From the NCBI RefSeq assembly GCF_000616095.1, contig NZ_BAMS01000001.1, forward strand, positions 868,001 to 932,000: DNA of 64,000 nt. Reading direction: 5' to 3'. Source of the stretch: Sneathiella glossodoripedis JCM 23214. Lineage in GTDB: Bacteria > Pseudomonadota > Alphaproteobacteria > Sneathiellales > Sneathiellaceae. Below are positions 17,799-27,670 of the stretch, piece by piece. The first letter of the stretch is position 1; the number at the start of each line of letters is the position of its first letter. The notes beneath the pieces were generated by a model. That model made no database searches. It was not told where the DNA came from and was given only the letters and a program-made list of their open reading frames with translations. The position numbers and the translations under genes were made by a program.

Positions 17799-18521
17799 GT
17801 GAAACAGTTAACTCTTATGCCCGGAAAACTTAAAAGGCTGCTTTTTATTGCGACGATTTTCTTCAACTTCGCGGGCTTTGGGGTGGTTTCAGATGTGTTC
17901 GCGGCGGCAAGTGAGAGCCAACGGAAATGTCAAAGCACCTATAAAAAACCGTTGATTGAATTTGATGTGCAAACTGTGCCGCAAGTTTTAAATAAATCTC
18001 TTACCTCTAATCAGATTACGCGCTTTGCCGCGAAAAGAGGGAAATTGGTGCCGCTGGTCGGTCATAAGTTGCTGGGTTTGGCATTTGTGGAAGTGGATTT
18101 CAGATTTCAAATACAAACAGCAGAAGCGCGTATTGATGGGCGATCATGCATTTCATTACGGCAAGTTGCTGTATCGTTCGGACGCAAGAAAAGCGAAATT
18201 TTCGTTGCGAAAGAATACCGCCCGGGAACCTGTCAATTTCGTGCGATCTTGCGACATGAGCAGGAGCATATGGATATAAATGCGCGTATCCAAAAGAAAT
18301 ATGAGAAAAAGATACAGCAATTTCTGATCAGTAAGGCCAAAAGCATTCAGCCTTATTTCACAACTAGCCCCACTCGAGCCCCCGAAGAGCTAGCAGGTAG
18401 ATTTGGCGAGGAAATCAAACGACTTATTAGTCAGTTCAACGAAGAACGACAACGTGAAAATAACAAAATAGACACACCCAAGAGCTATCAAAAGGTACGT
18501 GCACAATGTGCGGGATGGTAG
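17799..18521 (+). CDS. Secreted protein with an HExxH (HEQEH) motif, possible metallopeptidase
   Basis: 240 residues starting at a GTG that directly follows the previous stop codon; an ATG at 17817 is an alternative. Residues 11-35 form a signal peptide. The mature part contains RHEQEHMDIN (His153, Glu154, His157), a zincin-like motif, preceded by paired cysteines (117 and 145) that could be disulfide-bonded. Overall it resembles small periplasmic proteins of the DUF922 type that carry HExxH, but I cannot confirm that. The C-terminal 80 residues are charged and helical. Peptidase activity is an inference from the motif. Confidence 0.6.
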   Translation: MKQLTLMPGKLKRLLFIATIFFNFAGFGVVSDVFAAASESQRKCQSTYKKPLIEFDVQTVPQVLNKSLTSNQITRFAAKRGKLVPLVGHKLLGLAFVEVDFRFQIQTAEARIDGRSCISLRQVAVSFGRKKSEIFVAKEYRPGTCQFRAILRHEQEHMDINARIQKKYEKKIQQFLISKAKSIQPYFTTSPTRAPEELAGRFGEEIKRLISQFNEERQRENNKIDTPKSYQKVRAQCAGW

Positions 18522-18615
18522 TTTGCCATTTGTTAATGTCTTTTTGATGTAATTGATGTCAATTATCTTCAGGGAGAGAGTGCATTTAAAGTACTCCTAA
18601 TAACAGGAAAAATTG

Positions 18616-19014
18616 ATGATTATTGGCAAAGATATCCAGGAAATGCTGAACGAGCTGGATGTACAACGCGCAAGTGACCAGAATAAAAATAGTGAAACCT
18701 ATGTGGAAAATAGGCATTTCCGCCGTAGTAGGGTTGTGTGGGAAGCTAAAGTCAAAGTGTATTTTAATGACGTCACGTTAAAAAGTGACGTTCGCGAAAT
18801 TTCGGGTGTTGTTCGGGATATTTCTGCCAATGGCGCCAGGGTAGAGCTGGAACGGCCAATTCTTGAAAAAGTCGGATTGGAACTCATTATTCCCAAGCTT
18901 GGAATATTTCCCTGCGAGACAGTCTGGAGCAAGGATAGTCAGGTTGGAATTCGCTTTAATGAAAAGCCGGATGTGGTTTTCAAGCACTTGGTCAAGGTTT
19001 TGCCCAACGCTTAG
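18616..19014 (+). CDS. PilZ-domain protein (c-di-GMP receptor)
   Basis: 132 residues. Both c-di-GMP binding signatures are present: RHFRR (the RxxxR element, residues 34-38 counting from the TTG at 18613) and DISANG (D/NxSxxG, 69-74). The rest of the PilZ beta-barrel follows (GIFPCETVWSKDSQVGIRF). The ATG at 18616 has AGGAA at a suitable distance. A short N-terminal helix precedes the domain. It lies 15 bases before the receiver-domain gene, so the two are probably co-transcribed. Confidence 0.85.
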   Translation: MIIGKDIQEMLNELDVQRASDQNKNSETYVENRHFRRSRVVWEAKVKVYFNDVTLKSDVREISGVVRDISANGARVELERPILEKVGLELIIPKLGIFPCETVWSKDSQVGIRFNEKPDVVFKHLVKVLPNA

Positions 19015-19029
19015 ATCGCGAAATTTTAG

Positions 19030-19968
19030 ATGTTAGACCCGCGTTTCAGCTCAGCTTCCGTACTTCTTTATGACCCTCAGTCGTCTCTGCGGCACAATAC
19101 ACGTGTAGCCTTATTGAGTCTGGGGTTTGGCACGGTTGAGGCTGTGAACGATTGGGCTGAGTTTTTAGAACGGGCGGAGAAGGGGAATTTCGACCTTGTG
19201 GTCGGGGACCTGATTTCTCGAGAGGGGAGTTTACAAACTATTGTCCGGCAAATGCGTCAGCAGGAAATTGGAAAAAATCCTTTTATAAACATAATTCTGA
19301 CCTTGTGGGATACCAGCAGAGAACACGTGTATGAAGGGATTCAAGCCGGAGCTGATGATATACTTTCGCGGCCCATGTCAACAAATCAGCTTGCTGATCG
19401 TGTGCATGGGCTAGTCAATGCACGAAAGCCATTTATCGTGACCGAAGATTACGTTGGCCCTGAACGGCGGCAGATTGTACGGGGACTTTCGCAAGGGAGT
19501 TTGATGATTGTGCCCAATTCGTTAAAGGCAAAGGTTGAAAATAAGCCTGAGCTGGATGCATCGCCAGAGAATATCGAATTGGCTATGACCGCGATAAAAG
19601 ATCGACGTGTGTCAATTTTTACAGAGCAGTTCTTAAGATTGTCGAGTAAGACCGTTTCGATGGGCGCTGCATTGAAAGAGTTGGATGATCGACAAGCTTT
19701 GATTGAGAAAATGATTTCAATGAATGAAGAACTGCTCCGGTTGATACAAGGCACGGAATATATTCATGTAGAAACGCTTTGTTCTGCGTTTCATGATGTA
19801 CTTGGGCGGGTTTATAAATCAGCAAAAGAACTAACTGAGCAAGACAAAGAATTGATGTTTCAGATACCGTTTGCAATTCACACCGCATGCAAAGAAGTTC
19901 GTAAATCAGCGAGTTTGGCATTTGATATTGAAGAAGTTTCAACGAAATTGCGGCGATCAGCGACATAA
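19030..19968 (+). CDS. Receiver (REC) domain protein with helical C-terminal region
   Basis: 312 residues. Residues 9-130 form a response-regulator receiver domain: an N-terminal Asp15 (one acidic residue rather than the usual pair), the likely phosphorylation site Asp60 in DLVVGDL, Thr91 in IILTLWD and, at the position of the invariant Lys, Arg114 in SRPM. The C-terminal 180 residues are mainly helical with no DNA-binding domain visible. It is the last gene of the cluster that starts at 17220. The Lys-to-Arg change suggests atypical phosphorylation or a pseudo-receiver. Confidence 0.75.
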   Translation: MLDPRFSSASVLLYDPQSSLRHNTRVALLSLGFGTVEAVNDWAEFLERAEKGNFDLVVGDLISREGSLQTIVRQMRQQEIGKNPFINIILTLWDTSREHVYEGIQAGADDILSRPMSTNQLADRVHGLVNARKPFIVTEDYVGPERRQIVRGLSQGSLMIVPNSLKAKVENKPELDASPENIELAMTAIKDRRVSIFTEQFLRLSSKTVSMGAALKELDDRQALIEKMISMNEELLRLIQGTEYIHVETLCSAFHDVLGRVYKSAKELTEQDKELMFQIPFAIHTACKEVRKSASLAFDIEEVSTKLRRSAT

Positions 19969-20052
19969 ACCTGATCTAAGGCAGTTCCTTTATTTTGACC
20001 TAAACTGGGTTTATAACTGGATACATCAGGTTTAAGAGCGGAGATCGACAGG

Positions 20053-21074
20053 ATGCGAAGCGAAAAATGGGGCGGTGTTACATTTATCTGTGTAATCTTG
20101 GTTAGCCTTCTATTGCCTGTATCTTTGTCGTCCTCCGAAGATATCACTTTTTTTAGAATAGGAACCGGTTCCAGTTCGGGGACCTATTTTCCCATAGGCA
20201 CCTTAATTGGATCGACGATAACGGGGCCGCCGGGAAGCCGCCCCTGTGACGATGGGGGCTCATGTGGTGTGCCGGGCCTGATTGCGGCGGCGCAAACAAC
20301 AAGAGGATCTGTCGCCAACATCCGAGGTGTATTGCAAGGCCAGTTGGAATCAGCTCTCGCCCAGTCTGATATTATTTACGCTGCATATTACGGGACAGGT
20401 GTGTTTGAAAGGCAGGCGGATCTTGGCAAGTCTTTGCGGGTAATTGCTAACCTGTATCCAGAAGATGTTCACTTGATCGTTCGAAAGGGAGCACAAATTA
20501 AGACTGTCGCTGATCTAAAAGGTAAAAGGGTTTCAATCGATCTGCCTGGATCCGGTACCCGACTGAATGCGAGAAACATATTACGGGCATATGGAATAAC
20601 GGAAAAAGACTATCACGCGATAGACGCGAATTCTGACAAGGCGCTGAATTTGTTGAGATCTGGTGAGCTTGATGCGTTTTTCTTTATTGCGGGCTATCCG
20701 GTAAATGCTGTCGCAGAGCTTGCCAGTTCGGGATTGATTGAATTACTTCCTATTGAGGGAGAAAAGGCTGAAGAGGTTGTGAACCTCTATGAGTTTTTTA
20801 GTCTGAGCAGAATTCCAGAGGGCGTATATGAGGGGATTGGTGAGGTTCCCACTCTAGCCGTGAGTACACAATGGGTTGTAAAAGCAACTTTGTCGGATGA
20901 GCTCGCCTATGGAATTACCAGCGCGCTTTGGCACCCTAGACATCGTGCTATACTGGATAGTGGCATGCCAAGGGAAAATTGATCCGCTACGAGACATCAC
21001 GCAGGGGCGTTGGAATACCGCTTCACCCGGGAGCTCGTAAATATTATCAGGAACGGGATTCTGAAGAAGAATAA
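20053..21074 (+). CDS. TAXI-family TRAP transporter solute-binding protein (frame interrupted near 20973)
   Basis: Signal peptide (residues about 6-26) followed by the TAXI pattern FFRIGTGSSSGTYFPIG and, later, DLKGKRVSIDLPGSGTR. The original frame stops at 20982 after MPREN, but after the GGG at 20972-20974 another frame continues with the family's normal ending (IPLHPGARKYYQER) and stops at 21074. One extra base gives 340 residues, the usual size. TAXI proteins deliver organic acids such as glutamate-type substrates to a fused TRAP permease; no permease is adjacent, so the partner lies elsewhere. Confidence 0.85.
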
Positions 21075-21158
21075 TCCAGTGTTCGAGCTCCTTATCTTAA
21101 TTATGTTGTTTGCGGTTTGAGCCTTTGATAGTTTCTTCGCAATTAAGAGGAGAAGCAA

Positions 21159-22541
21159 GTGATCCCACATATTTCAGAAGATTTCGATCAACCATCCACT
21201 CCAATCCTTCCTGTAGGTGCCGAAGACTTTGACGGGTGGCTTTCATCCCAGTCGGAACTTGTAAAAAATTGGGTTGCTGTTCAGGATTTTAAGACAAAAT
21301 CAGGTAGTCATCTGGTAATTCCGACCAGTGAAGGTGACATATCACTGGTATTGCTAATTGCTGAGCCGGACCAATGGGGTATTTGGTCTCTCGCAAAGCT
21401 ACCATCTTCTCTTCCACCGGGCCTGTACAGGCTGGATGCTGAACTTGACGAGAGACAGGCCACCGATGTGGCGATTGGCTGGTCACTGGCCACATACAAC
21501 TTTGACCGTTACAAGAAAAACGACAGAGAATATGCATCTCTCCTTTTGCCAGCTAACGCTGACAAAGCACATGTTGAGCGCACTGTGTTTGCAACAAACC
21601 TGGCAAGAGACCTTGTAAATATACCCACACAGGACATGGGACCGAAGGCACTGGAGGGGGCGGCCTCACAAATTGCAGGCGAGTTTGAGGCCCGGCAGAT
21701 GAACATTGTTGGTGAAGATTTGCTCACCTATCATTTCCCGATGGTTCATGCGGTTGGCAGGGCGTCTGCTCAGGATCCACGTCTTATTGATATTGTCTGG
21801 GGAGACGCAGATGCCCCGAAAGTTACGATTGTAGGTAAGGGTGTCTGCTTTGATACAGGTGGGCTTGATTTGAAGCCGTCGTCCGCAATGCTGCTCATGA
21901 AGAAAGATATGGGGGGCGCCGCGATGGCACTTTCACTGGCTTACATGATTATGCATGCAAATCTGCCAGTGCGCCTGAGAGTTTTAATACCGGCAGTGGA
22001 AAACTCAGTGTCTGGTAACGCGTTCCGCCCCGGAGATATTCTGACCAGCAGAAGCGGTAAAACGGTTGAGATTGGTAATACGGATGCAGAAGGGCGCTTG
22101 ATACTTGCTGATGCGATGACGGCGGCAGATGAAGAAGAACCTGAACTCCTTATTGATTTTGCGACGCTAACCGGAGCGGCAAGGGTTGCAGTTGGTACAG
22201 AATTGGCAGCTACTTTTACCGATGACGATGAGCTTTTTGACTTGATTGAAAAGCATTCAGCGACCGAGAAGGACCCCGTATGGCGATTGCCTTTGTGGGA
22301 TGAATACCGGTCTTTGATAGATAGTCCGATAGCGGATATCAACAATTCTGGTTCAACGCCTTATGCGGGTGCAATTACAGCCGGACTTTTCTTGAAAGAG
22401 TTTGTGAATAAATCCAAAAGCTGGGTTCATTTTGACATCATGGCTTATAATACTCGCGAGCGTCCTGGCCGGCCGGCTGGGGGCGAAGCATTTGCAATTC
22501 GAGCAATGTTTGCGGCGCTCAAAGAGAAGTTTGGCAAGTGA
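21159..22541 (+). CDS. Leucyl aminopeptidase family (M17) cytosolic peptidase
   Basis: 460 residues. The M17 catalytic domain is complete: GKGVCFDTGGLDLKPSSAM (metal-binding Lys/Asp region), KKDMGGAA and the signature NTDAEGRL, with the N-terminal domain (1-150) shorter and divergent as in the bacterial PepA-like subgroup. It removes N-terminal residues from peptides using two metal ions. The start is GTG at 21159, preceded by GAGGAGA. The MarR gene follows 70 bases later on the same strand. Confidence 0.93.
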   Translation: MIPHISEDFDQPSTPILPVGAEDFDGWLSSQSELVKNWVAVQDFKTKSGSHLVIPTSEGDISLVLLIAEPDQWGIWSLAKLPSSLPPGLYRLDAELDERQATDVAIGWSLATYNFDRYKKNDREYASLLLPANADKAHVERTVFATNLARDLVNIPTQDMGPKALEGAASQIAGEFEARQMNIVGEDLLTYHFPMVHAVGRASAQDPRLIDIVWGDADAPKVTIVGKGVCFDTGGLDLKPSSAMLLMKKDMGGAAMALSLAYMIMHANLPVRLRVLIPAVENSVSGNAFRPGDILTSRSGKTVEIGNTDAEGRLILADAMTAADEEEPELLIDFATLTGAARVAVGTELAATFTDDDELFDLIEKHSATEKDPVWRLPLWDEYRSLIDSPIADINNSGSTPYAGAITAGLFLKEFVNKSKSWVHFDIMAYNTRERPGRPAGGEAFAIRAMFAALKEKFGK

Positions 22542-22611
22542 GTTGAAGGGCACCAACGACTTGATAAATGTTTCGATTGCGAAATAAGTTTGAATATTAT
22601 AGACTTGCTAA

Positions 22612-22959
22612 ATGAAAAATTCGACGACACAAGCAACACTGAACATGTGGAAACAGGCTTTGGGGGAGCTTGTGCGCCGTCAGGGACCTGATCTTTCCTC
22701 CCGGCAAATGGCAATCTTGTTAATTGTGTATCTGGAGGAACCTCCGCATACGGTGCGCGGCTTGGCGGCCCGTTTGAAAATTTCAAAACCGGCTGTCACG
22801 CGTGCACTGGATACGATGGGAAAACTTGACCTGTTAAGGCGCAAGCCTGATGAGAAAGACTTGCGCTCTGTGAATATTGTTCGAACTGTTAAAGGTTCAG
22901 TTTATTTAAGTGAAATTGCAGATGTCATTGAAAAAGCCGCATGGGAAAATCTGGGCTAG
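22612..22959 (+). CDS. Small MarR-type winged-helix regulator
   Basis: 115 residues that are almost entirely a MarR-like winged helix: SSRQMAILLIVYLEEPPHTV, then RGLAARLKISKPAVTRALDTMGKL as the recognition unit, and the wing RRKPDEKDLRSVNIV. It lacks the long N- and C-terminal dimerisation helices of full-size MarR proteins. It is downstream of the M17 peptidase and convergent with the reductase gene (stops 13 bases apart). The start ATG has no strong ribosome site. Confidence 0.8.
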   Translation: MKNSTTQATLNMWKQALGELVRRQGPDLSSRQMAILLIVYLEEPPHTVRGLAARLKISKPAVTRALDTMGKLDLLRRKPDEKDLRSVNIVRTVKGSVYLSEIADVIEKAAWENLG

Positions 22960-22972
22960 CATATAAAACTCC

Positions 22973-23902
22973 TTAGTATCCTTTTTCTACATCCACCTGA
23001 TTTAATAACGCCTTTCCTTCTCGTGCACGTTTAATATTTTGTGCAACGAGCGCCGCTACGCGATTTGGAGCTGCAATACTTGCAACATGTGGAGTTATGA
23101 GAATTCTTGGATGTTCCCATAGTGGGTTTTCCGTGGGCAGAGGCTCCTGCGTAAATACATCAAGGGTCGCAGCTGACAGATGACCGTTGTTGAGTGCATT
23201 AATCAAATCCTGCTCAACGAGATGTGGCCCCCGGCCTGGATTGATAAGTGACGCCCCTTTAGGGAGCTTTTCAAACAGATCTTTGTTTAATATTCCCGTT
23301 GTCTGTTCCGTTAATGGTAACAGGCAGACAAGAATTTCAACATCTTTTAGGAAGGTGCCTAGTTGATCTTCCCCGGCATAAGAGGTTACCCCATCAATGC
23401 TTTTTTTGCTTCGGCTCCAGCCTGAAACCTGAAATCCGATTAAATTTAAAGTTTTCGCTGCATGGGCGCCAAGTGCTCCCAATCCAAGGATGCCGACTTT
23501 GCGACTGGATGCAGCCGGTGGATGATGAACCTTCCACACTTTTTCTTTCTGCTGCTGATCATATGTCAGCTGATCACGATGATGATTGAGGACGTGCTGC
23601 GTGACATATTCGGTCATGCGAGCACTCAGTTCATCATCAACCACTCGTGCGAGTGGGACGTGTTTTGGAAATGTGGGATCTTTAAAAAAGTGATCTACGC
23701 CAGCACCCAGTGAAAAAATCGCTTTCAAATTTTTGAATTTTGCAAGCTCACCATGAGGCATATTGAAGCAAAGAGCGAATTCAATATCGTCTGGATTACC
23801 AATCTCAGGATGAAAGCGCATTTCCAGATCTGGAACATGCTTGGCCATTTCGGCTTTCCACCAATCATCGCGCTTGATTGAGCTGTGAAATATCAACGCC
23901 AT
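22973..23902 (-). CDS. ghrA: Glyoxylate/hydroxypyruvate reductase A (D-2-hydroxyacid dehydrogenase family)
   Basis: 309 residues with the Rossmann motif GILGLGALG (about 138-146), the catalytic Arg in INPGRGPHL, and the terminal His in ILITPHVAS. The N-terminus (MALIFHSSIKRDDWWKAEM) and overall length fit GhrA rather than PdxB or SerA. It reduces glyoxylate and hydroxypyruvate with NADPH. It lies directly downstream of the yej transporter genes on the same strand (16 bases from yejF), so it may be read through from that operon. Confidence 0.88.
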   Translation of the reverse strand: MALIFHSSIKRDDWWKAEMAKHVPDLEMRFHPEIGNPDDIEFALCFNMPHGELAKFKNLKAIFSLGAGVDHFFKDPTFPKHVPLARVVDDELSARMTEYVTQHVLNHHRDQLTYDQQQKEKVWKVHHPPAASSRKVGILGLGALGAHAAKTLNLIGFQVSGWSRSKKSIDGVTSYAGEDQLGTFLKDVEILVCLLPLTEQTTGILNKDLFEKLPKGASLINPGRGPHLVEQDLINALNNGHLSAATLDVFTQEPLPTENPLWEHPRILITPHVASIAAPNRVAALVAQNIKRAREGKALLNQVDVEKGY

Positions 23903-23918
23903 TTATTACTCCGTGTTC

Positions 23919-25524
23919 TTATTGTTTGAGGGTTGCCAGATCAAAGGCAGCCTTCATAAGCGTTTTTGTGTAGGTTGTTTGGGGGTTATCGAATATTTCG
24001 GCGGCAACACCCTGCTCGACTACTTTGCCATCTTTCATGACCATGACAGTGTCAGCAAGAGCTCTGACGACTTTGAGGTCATGACTAATGAAGAGGTAGG
24101 TCAGATTATAGCGTTTTTGAAGATCGCGCAGCAAGTCGACAATTTGCGCCTGAACAGACATATCCAAAGCTGACGTTGGTTCATCCAGGACAATAAAGGC
24201 CGGTTTAAGTATCAACGCGCGAGCAATTGATATGCGTTGCCGTTGGCCACCTGAAAATTCGTGAGGGTATCTGTCTTGTGCGTCACCATCGATACCAACT
24301 TCTTCAAGTGTTTTAGAAATTAGTGCTCGGCGCTCGGCCGGGTCGCCTTTTCCTTCGTGAACCAGAAGCCCTTCTTCAATAATCTGGCCAACTGAAAGCC
24401 GCGGGCTTAGGCTGGAATAGGGGTCTTGAAAGACAATTTGAAAATCAGCCCGCAATTTACGCAACTCTTTCCACTTTCTGTCTTGAATCTCTTCTCCTTG
24501 AAATACAATTTTGCCTTCTGATTTGATTAGTTTGAGGAGCGCGAGACCTAGTGTGGACTTACCCGAGCCACTTTCACCTACAATCCCAACCGTATGGCCT
24601 GCCGGTATCGAGAGCGAAATATCGTCAACAGCTTTAACATAGTCTACTGTACGTTTGAGCAATCCTTTTTTGATGGGGAAGTATACCTTCAGCCTTTCCC
24701 CTACCATAACCTGATTTGTGGTTTCGTTTTTCTTTTCAGGCAACCCTTTTGGTTCGGCGTCCAACAGCATTTTTGTGTAATTGTGGCGGGGTGATCTAAA
24801 AATCTGTTCTGTTTCACCACTCTCAACTATTTCCCCTTTGGTCATAACGCACACGGTTTTCGCCATTTTTCGGACAATTCCAAGATCGTGCGTGATGAGC
24901 AGGATCGCCATTCCCATCTTTTCCTGAAGATCTTTTAAAAGTTCCAGAATTTGGGCCTGGATTGTCACATCAAGGGCTGTGGTAGGTTCATCTGCTATTA
25001 ACAGGTCGGGCTCATTGGCGAGAGCCATAGCGATCATAACTCGTTGCCGCTGTCCCCCCGATAACTGGTGAGTAGGCATTTAGCCGATCCTCACTTGTAT
25101 CAAGGCCTACCAGTTCGAGCAGTTCGATGACCCTTTCTCTAGCAGCGGATTTGGACATGTTTTTATGCGTAAACAGAGTCTCGTTGATCTGTTTTTCAAT
25201 GGTATGCAGCGGGTTCAAAGAGGTCATTGGTTCCTGAAAAATCATTGAGATTTTATTTCCCCGTATCTTTTGCATTTTCTCAGGAGGCGCACCGATTATA
25301 TCTTTACCATCAATGAGTATTCTACCCTTGGGGTGACTGGCTAGCGGGTAGGGAAGGAGTTGTAACAAGCTAAGTGCGGTTATGGATTTACCCGATCCAC
25401 TTTCACCCACCAGCGCGAGCGTTTCTCCTTTATTCAAATCGAAGGAGACATGTTTGACCGCCGGGACTTCACGGCCATTGACCTTAAACGAAATGTGGAG
25501 ATCTTTTACGCTTACGAGTGCCAT
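23919..25524 (-). CDS. yejF: Peptide ABC transporter ATPase YejF, two ATPase domains (frame interrupted near 25072)
   Basis: Two adjacent frames make one tandem ATPase. The first contains Walker A GESGSGKS and runs to DRLNAY; the second resumes [11 protein letters not shown] (signature), Walker [13 protein letters not shown], and the complete second domain with GESGSGKST and LSGG-type SGGQRQRIS. In the current sequence two bases are missing (or one is extra) at about 25072; with two bases restored (YPHQLSGG) the protein has 535 residues, the normal YejF size. It powers import of peptides (and of microcin C in enterics). Its start overlaps the yejE stop by one base. Confidence 0.87.
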
Positions 25525-26552
25525 CAGTTAAAAGTCTTTCTGGGATCAAAAGCATCGCGGATGCCTTCTTGCATAAAAAAGGCCAGTGTCAGCATGATGG
25601 ATAAGACCATGAAAGCTGTAATTCCAAGCCAAGGAGCCTGCAGGTTAGCTTTTCCTTGCGCGAGAAGTTCACCTAGAGAAGGTGAGCCGGGTGGCAAGCC
25701 CAGACCCAAAAAATCCAGAGAAGTGAGACTGACTATTGATCCAGTGAGAATAAAGGGCAAAAAAGTTAAAGCTGACACCATGGAATTTGGCAAAAGATGC
25801 TTGAAAATAATCACACTGTCGCGAACACCGAGTGCCCGTGCTGCACGGACATAATCAAAATTTCTTGATCTGAGAAACTCGGCTCTGACCACGCCAACAA
25901 GGCTAGGCCAGCTAAAGAGTAGCAATAGGAAAAGCAGTATTAAAAATGTGGGTTCGATTAATGCCGCCAGGATAATCAGAATATACAGGCTTGGCATTCC
26001 GCCCCATATTTCGAGGAAACGTTGGAAAATCAAGTCCACCATTCCTCCAAAATAGCCTTGCACTGCACCGGCTGCTACCCCGATGATAGAACTGAGAACC
26101 GTCAGGATAAGTCCGAAAGCAACTGATATTCTGTAGCCATAAATCACTCTGGCGAGAACATCCCTCCCTTGATCATCCGTTCCCAGCCAGTTTTCACTAT
26201 CCGGCGGACTCGGAGCTGGAGATTGAAGGTTGTAGTTTATTGTGGTGTAGCTGTAGCGAATTGGAGGCCATAACATCCAGCCATCTTCCTCTGCAATCAA
26301 TTCTGCTACAAAAGGGTCGCGGTAATCAGCCTCTGTTTCAAAATCACCTCCAAAAGCGGTTTCGGGATAGGTAACCAGAAAAGGGGTGTAGAGCTCACCT
26401 TTGTAAGAAATGAGGAGAGGTTTATCGTTGGCAATGAGTTCTGCAAATAGAGAGATAATGAAAAGGCCCAGAAACAATATGGCCGAATAATAGGCGCGCT
26501 TGTTTGTTTTAAAATTTCGAATTCGACGCTGATTGATCGGTGAGAGCTTCAT
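25524..26552 (-). CDS. yejE: Peptide ABC transporter permease YejE
   Basis: 342 residues. The N-terminal membrane segment is followed by a long periplasmic loop with the conserved YSYTTINYNLQSPAPSPP and NWLGTDDQGRDVLARVIYG, then the permease domain with its EAA loop (RAARALGVRDSVIIFKHLLPN). This is the OppC-like half of a Yej importer. It is two bases downstream of yejB and overlaps yejF, so all are in one operon. Confidence 0.93.
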   Translation of the reverse strand: MKLSPINQRRIRNFKTNKRAYYSAILFLGLFIISLFAELIANDKPLLISYKGELYTPFLVTYPETAFGGDFETEADYRDPFVAELIAEEDGWMLWPPIRYSYTTINYNLQSPAPSPPDSENWLGTDDQGRDVLARVIYGYRISVAFGLILTVLSSIIGVAAGAVQGYFGGMVDLIFQRFLEIWGGMPSLYILIILAALIEPTFLILLFLLLLFSWPSLVGVVRAEFLRSRNFDYVRAARALGVRDSVIIFKHLLPNSMVSALTFLPFILTGSIVSLTSLDFLGLGLPPGSPSLGELLAQGKANLQAPWLGITAFMVLSIMLTLAFFMQEGIRDAFDPRKTFN

Positions 26553-26554
26553 AC

Positions 26555-27661
26555 CTAGGCCCCCCTCGCTTCAAAATCAATTCTAGGGTCAATCAAGGTG
26601 TAAGTGAGATCACCTATGAGATTCATGATCAAACCGAGAAGAGCAAAAACATACACGGTCGCGAAGATAACCGGGTAATCTCTGTTAATTGCAGCTTCAA
26701 ATCCGAGGAGGCCAAGTCCATCCAGACTGAAAATCACCTCGATCAGTAAGGAGCCTGTAAACAGGATTCCGATGAATGCGCTTGGAAATCCAGCAATAAC
26801 TATCAACATCGCGTTTCTGAAAACATGTCCATAGAGGACGCGTTTTTCCGTAAGTCCTTTCGCCCTTGCGGTAAGCACATATTGTTGATTGATTTGATCA
26901 AGAAATGAGTTTTTTGTCAGTTGTGTTAAGGCTGCGAATCCACCAATGACCATCGCGGTGACAGGAAGTATCAGATGCCACAAATAGTCGATAATCTTCT
27001 CAAATAATGTCATTTGGTCAAAATTTTCCGAAGTCAGACCCCGTAATGGAAACCAGTCCAGATATGAGCCGCCCGCGAAAAGGACAATCAGCGCAACGGC
27101 AAATAGGAAGCTTGGAATTGCATTTCCAACAATGATGAGGCTGCTGGTCCAGACATCAAAGCGTGAGCCGTCGCGAACTGCTTTTTTTATGCCGAGTGGG
27201 ATTGAGATCAAATAGACAAGTAACGTTGTCCAAAGTCCCAACGATATCGAAACAGGCATTTTCTCAAGGACAAGGTTGACGACGGTTTCATCGCGAAAAT
27301 AGCTGGTTCCGAAATCGAACATCAGATAGTTTTTCATCATAAGGAAAAAACGTTCATGCGCAGGCTTGTCGAAACCAAACTGCTTTTCCAGCTCTTTAAT
27401 GAATTCCGGGTCCAGCCCTTGCGCTCCCCGATACGCACTTTCGGTTCCTGAAGATGATGACGGTGAACTTCCCGATGAAAGGTCTCCGCCGCCAGAGCCA
27501 CCTATTCGCGCGGTTGCACCAATTGCGGTGCCTTGGATCTCAGCAATGATCTGTTCGACTGGTCCGCCCGGTGCGAATTGAATAACCACAAAGTTAAGCA
27601 CCATGATCCCAAACAGGGTCGGTATCATCAACAGAAGTCGTCTGATAATATATGCCAGCAC
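26555..27661 (-). CDS. yejB: Peptide ABC transporter permease YejB
   Basis: 368 residues; the OppB-like half of the importer. The first membrane helix ([20 protein letters not shown]) and the motif FAPGGPVEQ are diagnostic of YejB, as is a Ser/Gly-rich periplasmic insert (residues about 52-75, [19 protein letters not shown]). The EAA region reads [20 protein letters not shown]. It follows the first yejA copy after nine bases. Confidence 0.93.
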   Translation of the reverse strand: MLAYIIRRLLLMIPTLFGIMVLNFVVIQFAPGGPVEQIIAEIQGTAIGATARIGGSGGGDLSSGSSPSSSSGTESAYRGAQGLDPEFIKELEKQFGFDKPAHERFFLMMKNYLMFDFGTSYFRDETVVNLVLEKMPVSISLGLWTTLLVYLISIPLGIKKAVRDGSRFDVWTSSLIIVGNAIPSFLFAVALIVLFAGGSYLDWFPLRGLTSENFDQMTLFEKIIDYLWHLILPVTAMVIGGFAALTQLTKNSFLDQINQQYVLTARAKGLTEKRVLYGHVFRNAMLIVIAGFPSAFIGILFTGSLLIEVIFSLDGLGLLGFEAAINRDYPVIFATVYVFALLGLIMNLIGDLTYTLIDPRIDFEARGA

Positions 27662-27670
27662 GGCAACCCC

